Of a stretch of DNA of 64,000 bases, positions 34,263 through 42,472 are shown one piece after another. The stretch is taken from assembly GCF_001261775.1 (NCBI RefSeq), contig NZ_LN868536.1, positions 1 through 64,000 of the forward strand, in the 5' to 3' direction. Made by a program: the position numbers and the translations under genes. The stretch comes from Anaeromassilibacillus senegalensis. Lineage in GTDB: Bacteria; Bacillota; Clostridia; Oscillospirales; Acutalibacteraceae. The notes beneath the pieces are model-generated. The model searched no databases. It was not told the origin of the DNA and worked only from the letters and a program-made list of their open reading frames with translations. The stretch's first letter is position 1. Every line of letters begins with the position of its first letter.

Positions 34263-37200
34263 GCTGTCCTGGGCGGAGCGCCGCGCGGAAAAAAAGCGCG
34301 TAAAAGAAGAACGCCGCCGCATGAAACGCCAGGAAAAGGGCTTTGAAGAGGAAGACGACATTTATTACGGCCTGCAGCTCAAGCCTCTGGAGGAGTACAA
34401 AGCGCAGTATGAGCGGACGCTGCAGCCGGATAAGCCGGCGGGTGCATCCGCCGCGGACCCGCAAAAGACGCAGGCCAAGCCAGTGCAAAGTGCAAGGCCA
34501 ACGGATAAAACCGGTTCCATTTTCTCCTATTTGTTTGACTCGACTGATGAAGAGATGGACGAGGAGATTGCCAAGCGGTTTGAGGACCTGCACCAGGAGC
34601 GTCAGCAGCGCATGGAGGCGGTGTCCCGCAAAACCGGCGCCTTTAAACTGAATTCCAATACCATTGAGATCAAGTTTCCGCAGCGAACCCCGGAGCCTTT
34701 GCAAAACGTTTCGGAGGCGGCGTCATCCGAGACAGTGGAACTGCCGACGGCACAGAAAAAGGCGGCGGAGCCAAAGCCCAGAGAGGCGCCCAAGCAGCAG
34801 ACGCCGACATCTATATGGAACGATTTTCCGGTGGGTGACGAAACCTTTGAGTTTCCCGCGATGGGGAGCTTCACAGGGCCTGCAAAGGCCAAAAGGGATA
34901 CGAAAAGCGGCGGACAGGTGATGGACCTGACCGCGGAGGGAGAAACCTTTGAATTCCCTGCGGTGGGCGGGTATGCGATGCCCCCGCAGATCGAAGATAC
35001 CAACCCGTTTGAGCCGGTGCGGGAGGAAGAACCGGTCCAACCCGTTCAGCCGAAGCAGCCGGCCCAACCCAAAACGCCGTCGAAACCGACAACCCCGCAA
35101 AAGGAAATTCCCGCCGCAGAGCCAGCGCCGGAAGCGCCTGTGCAGCCGCAGGAACCCGCCGCGCCGCACTCCATGCCGGAGATTCCCGCCCGGCCGGAAG
35201 TACAGCCTTCCGTTACGCCGATCAGCGCGCAGGAGCCGGAGCAAACTGCTCCGGCGGATACATACGCGGAGCTGGAAGTGCCGCTCCGTCCCGTGTCCGG
35301 TGGGCGCGTTAAAAAGGCGGAATACCGTCCGGCGGGCGTGACGCCGATTCATGTGGTGCAGCTGCACGACTATGCGGAAGTGATTTTAAAAGAGGCAAAG
35401 ACCTATCCCAAACCAGCCAAGCTGCGTCCCGTGGCCAAACCGGAGGAAAAACAGGCGGAGCCGGAAAAAGCACAGGCACGCCCGGTGCAGGCCGAACCGT
35501 TGGAAGAAGAACCGGTCAAGCTCTGGGAGGGCTTTGCGGAAGAACCGGAGGAAGAAACACCGCCGGAACCGCCCTACCGGGAGCCGGAAGAGGAGCTTCC
35601 CGCGCCCGAGCAGAAGAAAAAGAAAAAATTCTCCATCATGGGAGAAGAAGAACCGGATAACGATCCGCAGGAAACGTACACGGAAGAGGAGCCGGACGAA
35701 CTGGACGATTACCAGAGCCCGTCCGACGCGCCGTCGGTTTCCCACGAGCTGGGTTCCAGCCTCCGTGAGCTGACGCTACGATTGACCGTGACGGGGATAT
35801 GCACAATTTTGCTGCTGATTTTCGGCGTGCTGGGAGAGATGAACGGGTTTTTACCGGAGATGCTCCGTGGTCTGATTCCAACGCAGACATATTTGATTTT
35901 AAATCTGGTGTTTTTGGGAATCACGGCGCTGACCTGCTCCGTGACCATCTTTAACGGCATCAAGGCCCTGTTTAAATTGCAGGCGAACTCGGACAGCGGC
36001 GTGGCCGTCGCGGTGCTTGCCTCGCTGATCCAGGGGGCGGCGCTGCTGTTTGCGCCGGAGAGCGTGTCTTCGTCCAATATGCACGTTTACGCGGTGCTTG
36101 CGGCGGTGGCGCTGTTCCTGAACACAGCGGGAAAATTCTCGCTCGTCAAGCGCGTGCGGCATAATTTCCGGTTTGTCGCATCGCCGGATCAAAAATACGC
36201 GGTTCAGTATTTTGACGATCACAATACGGCTTTGCAGATGGCAAAGGGCTGCGTGGCGGATACGCCCGCCATCGCCTACCAGGGCAAGACGGGCTTTCTG
36301 AAGCATTTTCTGAGCCTCAGTTATGAGAACGACCCGAGCGACAACAGTTCCCAGATTATCGCGCCGCTCGGCTTTATCCTTTCTCTGGTGCTGTGCATCG
36401 TGTGCTATTTCCTGCAAAAGGACGTGATCGGCGCGATCACGGTCTTTGCGGCATCCGCGTGCATCAGTGTGCCGATGACGAACATGCTGTGCGTCAACCT
36501 GCCGCTGGCGCGCCTGAACAAAGTGGCGACGCGCTGCGGGGCCATGGTGGTGGGGTATCCCGCCGTAGACCAGTTCTCCACCGCAAACGCGGTGATGGTG
36601 GACGCCAAGGACCTGTTCCCCAAGGGAACGGTGATCCTGAACGGCATCAAGACATTTGGCGGCCAGCGCATCGACGACGCGATCGTGGACGCAACGGCGC
36701 TGATGTGCGCCACCGGCGGGCCGCTGAGCGATCTGTTCGACCAGATCATCAAGAGCCATCAGGATATGCTGCCGAAGATCGACAACATCGCTTACGAGGA
36801 CGACCGGGGCGTTGTGGGCTGGGTGTCCGGCCGGCGGATTCTGGTTGGCAACCGGGAGCTGATGAAATCCCACAGCATCGAGCCGCCGTCCAAGGACTAT
36901 GAAGAAAAATACCTGCTGGGCGGCAAACAGGTGGTGTATCTGGCCTCCGGCGGGGATCTGGTGGCAATGTTCATCGTCTCCTACAATTCCGACCGCCGCC
37001 GCGCAGCGGAACTGCGCCGCATGGAGGACAATGGCATCAGCCTGATTGTGCGGACCTGCGACCCGAATGTCACGCCGCGCTTGATTGCGCAGGTGTTTGA
37101 CCTGGACGAGCATTCCGTCCGCGTATTGCCGGAGCGGCTGGGTAAAGTCTACGTGGACCTGGTCAAGGAGCCGGAAGAGCGCACAGACGCCCTGATAGCG

Positions 37201-37434
37201 ACCAAGGGACGCCCGACGGCGATGATGCGCATGCTGACCGCATGTGTGCGCCAGCGGAGCAATATTTCCGTTGCGGTGGCGCTGCAGACCGTTGCGGTGG
37301 TGCTGGGCTTCCTGCTGGTGGCTTTCCTGGCGTGCTATTCCGGATTGAAACAGCTCAGCACAGTGGCCCTGCTGCTGTTTGAACTGTTCTGGATTGTTGC
37401 GGTGCTGCTGGTGCCGCGTCTGCGCAAACCGTAA
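34096..37434 (+). CDS. Giant membrane protein with degenerate P-type ATPase core
   Basis: 1112 codons (about 1168 residues if joined to the 33906 start). Residues 1-545 are charged, Pro/Glu-rich and disordered. From about 560 come membrane helix pairs (RLTVTGICTILLLIFGVLG, AAVALFLNTAGKF), then a P1B-like cytosolic part: AVMVDAKDLFPKGTVILNG replaces the DKTGT phosphorylation site (about 835), ILVGNRELM is kept (about 917), IVRTCDPN replaces TGDN, and no GDGxND hinge is seen. Two membrane helices end the protein. The missing phosphorylation motif argues for a pseudoenzyme. The first 5 codons lie in the duplicated 22-mer. Confidence 0.75.
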   Translation: MPAPSPVREPERQAPPRKEAEPVRKMEEPRMPAPQRERMEAEEPQDWEPEEEEPVKLSWAERRAEKKRVKEERRRMKRQEKGFEEEDDIYYGLQLKPLEEYKAQYERTLQPDKPAGASAADPQKTQAKPVQSARPTDKTGSIFSYLFDSTDEEMDEEIAKRFEDLHQERQQRMEAVSRKTGAFKLNSNTIEIKFPQRTPEPLQNVSEAASSETVELPTAQKKAAEPKPREAPKQQTPTSIWNDFPVGDETFEFPAMGSFTGPAKAKRDTKSGGQVMDLTAEGETFEFPAVGGYAMPPQIEDTNPFEPVREEEPVQPVQPKQPAQPKTPSKPTTPQKEIPAAEPAPEAPVQPQEPAAPHSMPEIPARPEVQPSVTPISAQEPEQTAPADTYAELEVPLRPVSGGRVKKAEYRPAGVTPIHVVQLHDYAEVILKEAKTYPKPAKLRPVAKPEEKQAEPEKAQARPVQAEPLEEEPVKLWEGFAEEPEEETPPEPPYREPEEELPAPEQKKKKKFSIMGEEEPDNDPQETYTEEEPDELDDYQSPSDAPSVSHELGSSLRELTLRLTVTGICTILLLIFGVLGEMNGFLPEMLRGLIPTQTYLILNLVFLGITALTCSVTIFNGIKALFKLQANSDSGVAVAVLASLIQGAALLFAPESVSSSNMHVYAVLAAVALFLNTAGKFSLVKRVRHNFRFVASPDQKYAVQYFDDHNTALQMAKGCVADTPAIAYQGKTGFLKHFLSLSYENDPSDNSSQIIAPLGFILSLVLCIVCYFLQKDVIGAITVFAASACISVPMTNMLCVNLPLARLNKVATRCGAMVVGYPAVDQFSTANAVMVDAKDLFPKGTVILNGIKTFGGQRIDDAIVDATALMCATGGPLSDLFDQIIKSHQDMLPKIDNIAYEDDRGVVGWVSGRRILVGNRELMKSHSIEPPSKDYEEKYLLGGKQVVYLASGGDLVAMFIVSYNSDRRRAAELRRMEDNGISLIVRTCDPNVTPRLIAQVFDLDEHSVRVLPERLGKVYVDLVKEPEERTDALIATKGRPTAMMRMLTACVRQRSNISVAVALQTVAVVLGFLLVAFLACYSGLKQLSTVALLLFELFWIVAVLLVPRLRKP

Positions 37435-37445
37435 AGGAGCGGCCT

Positions 37446-38054
37446 ATGGCGTTTGATTTCACACAGAAGCAATATGAAAAGCAGGATATGGAGGACGCAG
37501 AGCTGTCGGAACGGGAGCTCTGCGGCTTTCATTTTGTCGATTGCCGGTTCTATGGTGCGGAGCTGGGCGGGCTGGTGACAAGGAAGTGCTTGTTTTCCAA
37601 CTGTACTTTTTCGTTTGCCTCCCTGCAGGACAGCCTGCACGTGGGAACCGCGTTCCTCAACTGCACCTTTGACGGCGCGAGCCTGTTCGGCGCGGAGCTG
37701 GAGAACTGCAAATGCACCGGCAGCAGTTTTGCCGGTGCGAATCTGACGGGGCTGGCAATCCGGGGCGGCAATTTTTCCGATACGGTGCTGGATGGCTGCG
37801 ATCTGCGGCGGATGGACCTGCACAGTGTGTGCTTTGCGCACGCGTTTTTACAGCGTGCCAATCTGGAAAGAGCGGATCTGCGCGGCTGTGATTTTTCCCA
37901 TGCAGTGCTTGTTGGCGCGGTCCTCAAAAACGCCGACCTGCGCGGCGCAAGGCTGGATGGCGTGGACGTGCGGCAGGTGCGGTTTGACCGCACAAAAATC
38001 GATCTGGAACAGGCGGTCCGTTTTGCCGAGAGCATGGGGTGCGTTTTAGAGTAA
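37446..38054 (+). CDS. Pentapeptide-repeat protein
   Basis: 202 residues with runs of A(D/N)LxX repeats (ANLTGLAIRGG, CDLRRMDLHS, ANLERADLRGCDFS, ADLRGARLDGVDV) forming a right-handed beta helix. Preceded by AAAGGAG. Cytosolic, no signal peptide. Some relatives protect gyrase from quinolones or toxins; nothing here shows that. It starts 11 bp after the pseudo-ATPase gene and is probably in its operon. Confidence 0.88.
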   Translation: MAFDFTQKQYEKQDMEDAELSERELCGFHFVDCRFYGAELGGLVTRKCLFSNCTFSFASLQDSLHVGTAFLNCTFDGASLFGAELENCKCTGSSFAGANLTGLAIRGGNFSDTVLDGCDLRRMDLHSVCFAHAFLQRANLERADLRGCDFSHAVLVGAVLKNADLRGARLDGVDVRQVRFDRTKIDLEQAVRFAESMGCVLE

Positions 38055-38211
38055 AAATATTTTTTTAATCCCCAGTAAGAGACAAAAAACGGTTTGTCCA
38101 TCTGCGCGGCGAACGCGTAAACGGCTTTGTCCGTGCGTTTCCGACGTTTTGGTATGTTTTGGTAGTTCTCAATGGAGACAATACGACATATAGTAGCGGT
38201 TGCAGCGATTG

Positions 38212-38240
38212 TTGACAACAACCCCAAGATGTAGTAAAAT
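38212..38240 (+). promoter_or_regulatory. Promoter of the anaerobic ribonucleotide reductase operon
   Basis: TTGACA, 17 bp, TAAAAT, 171 bp before the nrdD start. A possible NrdR-box-like ACATATAGTA lies at about 38187, but it does not match the full consensus. Confidence 0.8.
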
Positions 38241-38246
38241 GCAAAC

Positions 38247-38411
38247 CGGATTCAAGCTCCGCCCAGCGGGGCCCGGGAGTGCGGCGGGAGACGCCTGCCG
38301 CCCGGAATTGAAAAGGCCTTTGACGTAAAAAACCTGGATGGAAGAGCGGACGACGCTGCCCGGTGCAGCGATCACATAAGGCGCGGCGCGCCTGAAAGGG
38401 ATGGTAGATCA
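38247..38411 (+). other. GC-rich structured leader of nrdD
   Basis: About 165 nt between the promoter and nrdD, rich in self-complementary segments (CCCGGGAGTGCGGCGG with CCGCCCGG; GGCGCGGCGCGCC near the start codon). It codes for nothing. I recognise no known riboswitch, and the cobalamin box is absent. A regulatory leader is possible. Confidence 0.4.
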
Positions 38412-40709
38412 GTGGCAACACAAATTAAAAAACGCAACGGCGTGGTGGTACCGTTCGATGCGCAGAAAATCCGCAATGCGGTTTTTAAAGCCAATACGGC
38501 GGTGACAGAAGAAAAGATGACCGGCGCGGCATTGGACCGTCTGACGGATAAAGTTTCCAGGGCGTTTCCGGATCCTGTGGTTCCCACTGTGGAGGAAGTA
38601 CAGGATAAAGTGGAGGAGAAGCTGATTGAGGCGGGCTTTGCCAAGACTGCCAAGGCCTATATCCTGTACCGCGCGGAGCACGCAAAGATCCGCCAGGCCG
38701 AGGGCGACCTGATGGATATCTACAAGGAACTGACCTTTGAGGATGCGCGCGACGCGGATATTAAGCGGGAAAATGCCAACATCGATACCGATACCGCGAT
38801 GGGCACCATGCTGAAGTATGGCTCCGAAGGTTCCAAGTATTTTATCAACAACTATGTGCTTCCCAAAGATTATGCGGCGGCGCACATCCACGGCGATATC
38901 CATATTCACGACGAGGATTTCTACATGCTGACGGAAACCTGCTGCCAGATCGATCTGATCAAGCTGTTCCACAACGGTTTCTGTACGGGGCACGGGTTCT
39001 TGCGGGAGCCGAACGATATCCGCAGCTATGCCGCGCTGGCCTGCATCGCGATTCAGGCGAACCAGAATGAGATGCACGGCGGGCAAAGCATCCCGAACTT
39101 TGACTATTCCCTGGCGCCGGGCGTGGCAAAGACCTTCCGCAAGGCGTATTTCCGCGAACTGGCAAAGTACCTGCACATCACCAAGGCCATGAACATGGAC
39201 GACGCGAAAGCGTTGGCGGCCGCGGTAAAGGCGGGGATTGAATGGGATATCACACTGGGCAATGCGCCGGAATACGGAGAGGCGCTGGCGGCGTTCCTGC
39301 CGGAGCACCAGCGTGTGAACGGCTATGAGGAGATCACGGAGCCGGAAGCGCGCAGGGCGCACGAGTATGCGGTGGAAGCGGCGACAAACAGCACGAACGA
39401 CGCGACGTACCAGGCGATGGAAGCGCTGATCCACAACCTGAACACCATGCATTCCCGCGCGGGTGCACAGGTGCCGTTCTCTTCTTTGAACTACGGCACG
39501 GACACTTCCCCGGAGGCGCGCATGGTCATGAAAAACCTGCTGCTGGCCACGGAACGTGGACTGGGCGACGGCGAAACGCCGATCTTCCCGGTGCAGATTT
39601 TTAAGGTCAAGGAAGGCGTCAACTACAATGAGGGCGACCCGAACTACGACCTGTTTAAACTTTCCTGCAGGGTGAGCGCCAAGCGCCTGTTCCCGAACTT
39701 CAGCTTCATCGACGCGCCGTTCAATTTGCAGTACTACAAAGAGGGCGACTACGACACGGAGGTTTCCTATATGGGATGCCGCACGCGTGTGATGGGCAAT
39801 GTGCACGACCGCTCCCGCGAGACGACCTGTGGACGCGGCAATCTCAGCTTTACCTCGATCAACCTGCCCCGCATCGGCATTGAGGCGAAGGGCGATATCA
39901 AGCGGTTTTACGAGCTGCTTGACAAGCGGATCGACCTGGTCATTGGCCAGCTGCTGCACCGCTTCCAGATTCAGTGCGGCAAGAAGGTGCGCAATTATCC
40001 ATTCCTGATGGGACAGGGGGTCTGGATCGATTCCGATAACCTCGGCCCGGACGACAGCATCGCAGAGGTGCTCAAGCACGGCACGCTGAGTATCGGCTTC
40101 ATCGGCCTGGCGGAGACGTTGAAAGCGCTGGTCGGCAAGCATCACGGGGAGAGCGAAGAGAGCCAGAAGCTCGGCCTGGAAATCATCACCTACATGCGCA
40201 AGCGCATGGACGACGAGAGCCAGAAACGCGGTTTGAACTTCACCCTGCTGGCAACCCCGGCGGAAGGCCTTTCCGGCCGTTTCGTCCGCATCGATCAAAA
40301 GAAATACGGTAAAATTCCCGGCGTGACCGACCGCGAATATTACACCAACAGTTTCCATGTGCCGGTGTATTATCCGATCAGTGCCTATAAAAAGATTCAA
40401 CTGGAGGCTCCCTACCACGCGATGACCAACGCGGGCCACATCAGCTATGTGGAGCTGGACGGCGACACAGCGAAGAATCTGGAGGCGTTTGAGTCCATCG
40501 TGCGCTGTATGAAGGAAGCCGGCATCGGCTACGGCTCCGTCAACCATCCGGTGGACCGCGACCCCGTTTGCGGCTATACCGGCGTGATCGACGAGGTATG
40601 CCCCCGCTGTGGCCGCCATGCGGGCGAACCGGTGAGCAAGGAACGGCTGGATGAGCTGCGCAAGAAATATCCCGGTGTGCCGCACTATGAGTGCTGCTAC
40701 GGAAAATAA
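38412..40709 (+). CDS. nrdD: Anaerobic (class III) ribonucleoside-triphosphate reductase
   Basis: 765 residues from GTG. An N-terminal ATP-cone domain (TQIKKRNGVVVPFDAQKIRNAV), the catalytic barrel with HIHGDIHIHDED and CGRGNLSFTSINLP, and a C-terminal glycyl radical site in DPVCGYTGVIDEVCPRCGR, whose CxxC with other Cys binds zinc. It makes dNTPs without oxygen and needs NrdG to form the radical, whose gene follows. Confidence 0.97.
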   Translation: MATQIKKRNGVVVPFDAQKIRNAVFKANTAVTEEKMTGAALDRLTDKVSRAFPDPVVPTVEEVQDKVEEKLIEAGFAKTAKAYILYRAEHAKIRQAEGDLMDIYKELTFEDARDADIKRENANIDTDTAMGTMLKYGSEGSKYFINNYVLPKDYAAAHIHGDIHIHDEDFYMLTETCCQIDLIKLFHNGFCTGHGFLREPNDIRSYAALACIAIQANQNEMHGGQSIPNFDYSLAPGVAKTFRKAYFRELAKYLHITKAMNMDDAKALAAAVKAGIEWDITLGNAPEYGEALAAFLPEHQRVNGYEEITEPEARRAHEYAVEAATNSTNDATYQAMEALIHNLNTMHSRAGAQVPFSSLNYGTDTSPEARMVMKNLLLATERGLGDGETPIFPVQIFKVKEGVNYNEGDPNYDLFKLSCRVSAKRLFPNFSFIDAPFNLQYYKEGDYDTEVSYMGCRTRVMGNVHDRSRETTCGRGNLSFTSINLPRIGIEAKGDIKRFYELLDKRIDLVIGQLLHRFQIQCGKKVRNYPFLMGQGVWIDSDNLGPDDSIAEVLKHGTLSIGFIGLAETLKALVGKHHGESEESQKLGLEIITYMRKRMDDESQKRGLNFTLLATPAEGLSGRFVRIDQKKYGKIPGVTDREYYTNSFHVPVYYPISAYKKIQLEAPYHAMTNAGHISYVELDGDTAKNLEAFESIVRCMKEAGIGYGSVNHPVDRDPVCGYTGVIDEVCPRCGRHAGEPVSKERLDELRKKYPGVPHYECCYGK

Positions 40710-40750
40710 AGATACAACCCGATGATACATTGATAAAGGAGAAGAGATAC

Positions 40751-40912
40751 ATGATCACATTGAATCAGAACAACGGAATGGTCGGCGAGGGCGTCGATTT
40801 TGAGCGTATCCGCAGAATTACGGGCTACCTGGTGGGCACCATCGACCGTTTTAATGATGCAAAGCGTGCGGAAGAGGGTGACCGCGTGAAGCATGGCCTG
40901 TCTCAGAATTAG
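40751..40912 (+). CDS. Small anaerobic ribonucleotide reductase-associated protein
   Basis: 53 residues between nrdD and nrdG, GGAGAAG upstream. FERIRRITGYLVGTIDRFNDAKRAEEGDRVKHGLSQ matches the short protein commonly found beside Clostridial nrdD and resembling the extreme C-terminal end of other NrdD proteins. It overlaps nrdG by 20 nt. Its role is not established; it could be a detached NrdD segment. Confidence 0.85.
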   Translation: MITLNQNNGMVGEGVDFERIRRITGYLVGTIDRFNDAKRAEEGDRVKHGLSQN

Positions 40913-41402
40913 TGGAATTGAGCCGGAATCCATCGTGGACGGCAAGGGCATCCGCTACGTGATTTTCACGCAGGGGTGCCCGCATCATTGTCCCGGCTGC
41001 CACAACCCGCAGACGCACGATTTTGCGGGCGGCAGGGAGGCGGACACGGACGCGCTGCTGGCGGAAATACGGGAAAATCCGCTCCTGAAGGGTGTGACCT
41101 TCAGCGGCGGGGAGCCCTTCTGCCAGCCCGGACCGCTCGCGTTGCTGGCGAAACAGGTGCACGCGCTGGGCAAGGATGTGACCGTTTATACCGGCTTTAC
41201 CTATGAACAATTGCAGAACAGGCACGACGAAGAAATCGACGCGCTGCTGTCACAGGCCGATGTGCTGATCGACGGCCGCTTTGAAGAGGCGCAGAAGGAT
41301 TTGACGCTGCTGTTCCGCGGCAGCCGCAACCAGCGGGTGATCAATATGAACGCGACGCGCGCGCAGGGCTGTGTTGTGCTGGAAGAACTGGATGAAGGTT
41401 AA
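40893..41402 (+). CDS. nrdG: Anaerobic ribonucleotide reductase activating protein
   Basis: 169 residues. CPHHCPGCHNPQTHDF carries the CxxxCxxC radical-SAM site, followed by VTFSGGEPFCQ (GGE motif). It generates the glycyl radical on NrdD. Translational coupling to the 53-residue gene is shown by the 20-nt overlap. Confidence 0.97.
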   Translation: MACLRISGIEPESIVDGKGIRYVIFTQGCPHHCPGCHNPQTHDFAGGREADTDALLAEIRENPLLKGVTFSGGEPFCQPGPLALLAKQVHALGKDVTVYTGFTYEQLQNRHDEEIDALLSQADVLIDGRFEEAQKDLTLLFRGSRNQRVINMNATRAQGCVVLEELDEG

Positions 41403-41408
41403 ACAGGG

Positions 41409-41632
41409 CGTGTTGCAAAACAGTCCTGTTTTAATTGTGGCATAGAACAAAATGTGTTTCTCCACCTTTCTGAAAGGTGGCGGGATCAAAGGGCAGCGCC
41501 CTTTGCCGTTCTCCGCAGAGAACGGAACTCTCTTTCTGAGAAGAGCGAGTGGGAACGAGTGATATGGTCCTTTATAGACCTGTTATGCTGCTCGGCAAAC
41601 TTTGGAGAGCTGTTGCAAAATAGCTCTTTAGG
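41409..41632 (+). repeat. Family B structured repeat, copy 3
   Basis: Same order as the other copies but with changed stems: CCACCTTT-CTG-AAAGGTGG, CAAAGGGC-AGC-GCCCTTTG, GTTCTC-CGCA-GAGAAC (41508-41523, where the others have GCTCCT..AGGAGC), the identical linker GAGCGAGTGGGAACGAGTGA, and a shortened last stem AGAGCT..AGCTCT. The upstream arm CAGTCCTGTTTTAATTGTGG is also shared with 23103-23334. Confidence 0.92.
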
Positions 41633-41647
41633 AAAAAATAGTACAAA

Positions 41648-41711
41648 GAAACTGCCTTTGAATCTGGCTGTGAAAGGCCATTTCCAAGGGCAGTTTCTTT
41701 TTTGTACGATT
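41648..41711. terminator. Long imperfect hairpin, probable bidirectional terminator
   Basis: GTACAAAGAAACTGCC pairs with GGCAGTTTCTTTTTTGTAC across about 30 nt that also pair weakly. T-runs occur on the plus strand, with A-runs matching for the minus. It lies between the family-B repeat and the end of the minus-strand RHH gene; 41712-41838 holds nothing I recognise. Confidence 0.6.
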
Positions 41712-41838
41712 TGCTATTACAATTTCATTTTGAAACGGGCGGTTTTTTACTTGACAAGTATAAGAACAATGCGCATCTTTTAAAGTGAAATTCGTCCTGT
41801 AAAAGTTTGAATTTATACGCCCCATAAAGAAGATAATT

Positions 41839-42051
41839 TTATTTACTTTCTTCTTCATCAGGTATAAACTCTAAATTGTCTAGTGCATAGCGAAGTGCCA
41901 TAGAAACCAGTTCATTACGAGAATGGTGGCTTTTTTCGGCAAGATCAGCATACTTTTTTTGTAATTCCCTGTCAATGCGAATGGTCATGGTAACGGACTT
42001 GTCCTCTTTTTTATTCGGGTTTTTCGGTCGAACAACAAATTTCTTATCCAT
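41839..42051 (-). CDS. Ribbon-helix-helix (CopG-like) regulator
   Basis: 70 residues. Basic N-terminus (KKFVVRPKNPNKKEDK), then SVTMTIRIDRELQKKYADLAEKSHHSRNELVSMALRYAL, an RHH fold, and an acidic tail. AGGAGGT lies 6 nt before the ATG. Divergent from a second small RHH gene over an operator with 14-bp arms. Confidence 0.88.
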   Translation of the reverse strand: MDKKFVVRPKNPNKKEDKSVTMTIRIDRELQKKYADLAEKSHHSRNELVSMALRYALDNLEFIPDEEESK

Positions 42052-42083
42052 TGTTTCACCTCCTGATATTTAATTGTTTTTTC

Positions 42084-42129
42084 TTGATATTTTGGAGCAC
42101 AAGATGTATAGTAAACTTGTGCTCCAAAA
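42084..42129. promoter_or_regulatory. Promoter overlapped by a 40-bp perfect-arm palindrome
   Basis: TTGATA (42084-42089), 17 bp, TATAGT (42107-42112). TTTTGGAGCACAAG (42090-42103) and CTTGTGCTCCAAAA (42116-42129) are perfect inverted arms of 14 bp with a 12-bp centre holding the -10. This is a probable operator for the flanking RHH proteins. Confidence 0.75.
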
Positions 42130-42143
42130 CAGGAGGTGATCCC

Positions 42144-42326
42144 ATAGAAGCACGAAAAAAGCCAGGCCCTCATCCAGAAAAACCATTGGATGCGTCTATG
42201 AAAGTCCGAGCAGACCGGGAAACGATGGATATGGTGGAATTTTGCATGGAAAAGCTTCAAATTTCCCGCTCTGAGGTATTAAGACGAGGTGTCCATTGTC
42301 TGTATGAGCAGCTAAACGGCAAATAA
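42144..42326 (+). CDS. Small RHH-type protein with no standard start codon near its ribosome site
   Basis: About 60 residues: EARKKPGPHPEKPLDASMKV, then RADRETMDMVEFCMEKLQISRSEVLRRGVHCLYEQL, compatible with an RHH DNA-binding fold. AGGAGG lies 8 nt before ATA at 42144, which is in frame. GTG at 42137 is out of frame, and TTG at 42117 lies ahead of the ribosome site, right at the expected transcription start. Either ATA is used, a base is wrong, or the frame is not translated here. Confidence 0.6.
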   Translation: MEARKKPGPHPEKPLDASMKVRADRETMDMVEFCMEKLQISRSEVLRRGVHCLYEQLNGK

Positions 42327-42472
42327 AAAGGAAGTGGCGCGCTCACTCGAAAGAACAACGCCACTCCCCAAACACCGACACGCTCTTTTCAGATTGTGCG
42401 GTATAAATTATTATACACTGTACCGCCTGATCTTTCAAGGGAGCTTGTCACCTGAGAAAGGAAATGAGATCA

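Noticed and set aside
36598..36630. Active heavy-metal P-type ATPase
   Set aside because: The phosphorylated Asp motif DKTGT, the TGDN loop and the GDGxND hinge are not present.
38187..38197. NrdR boxes before nrdD
   Set aside because: Only a partial half of the 16-bp consensus and no properly spaced second box.
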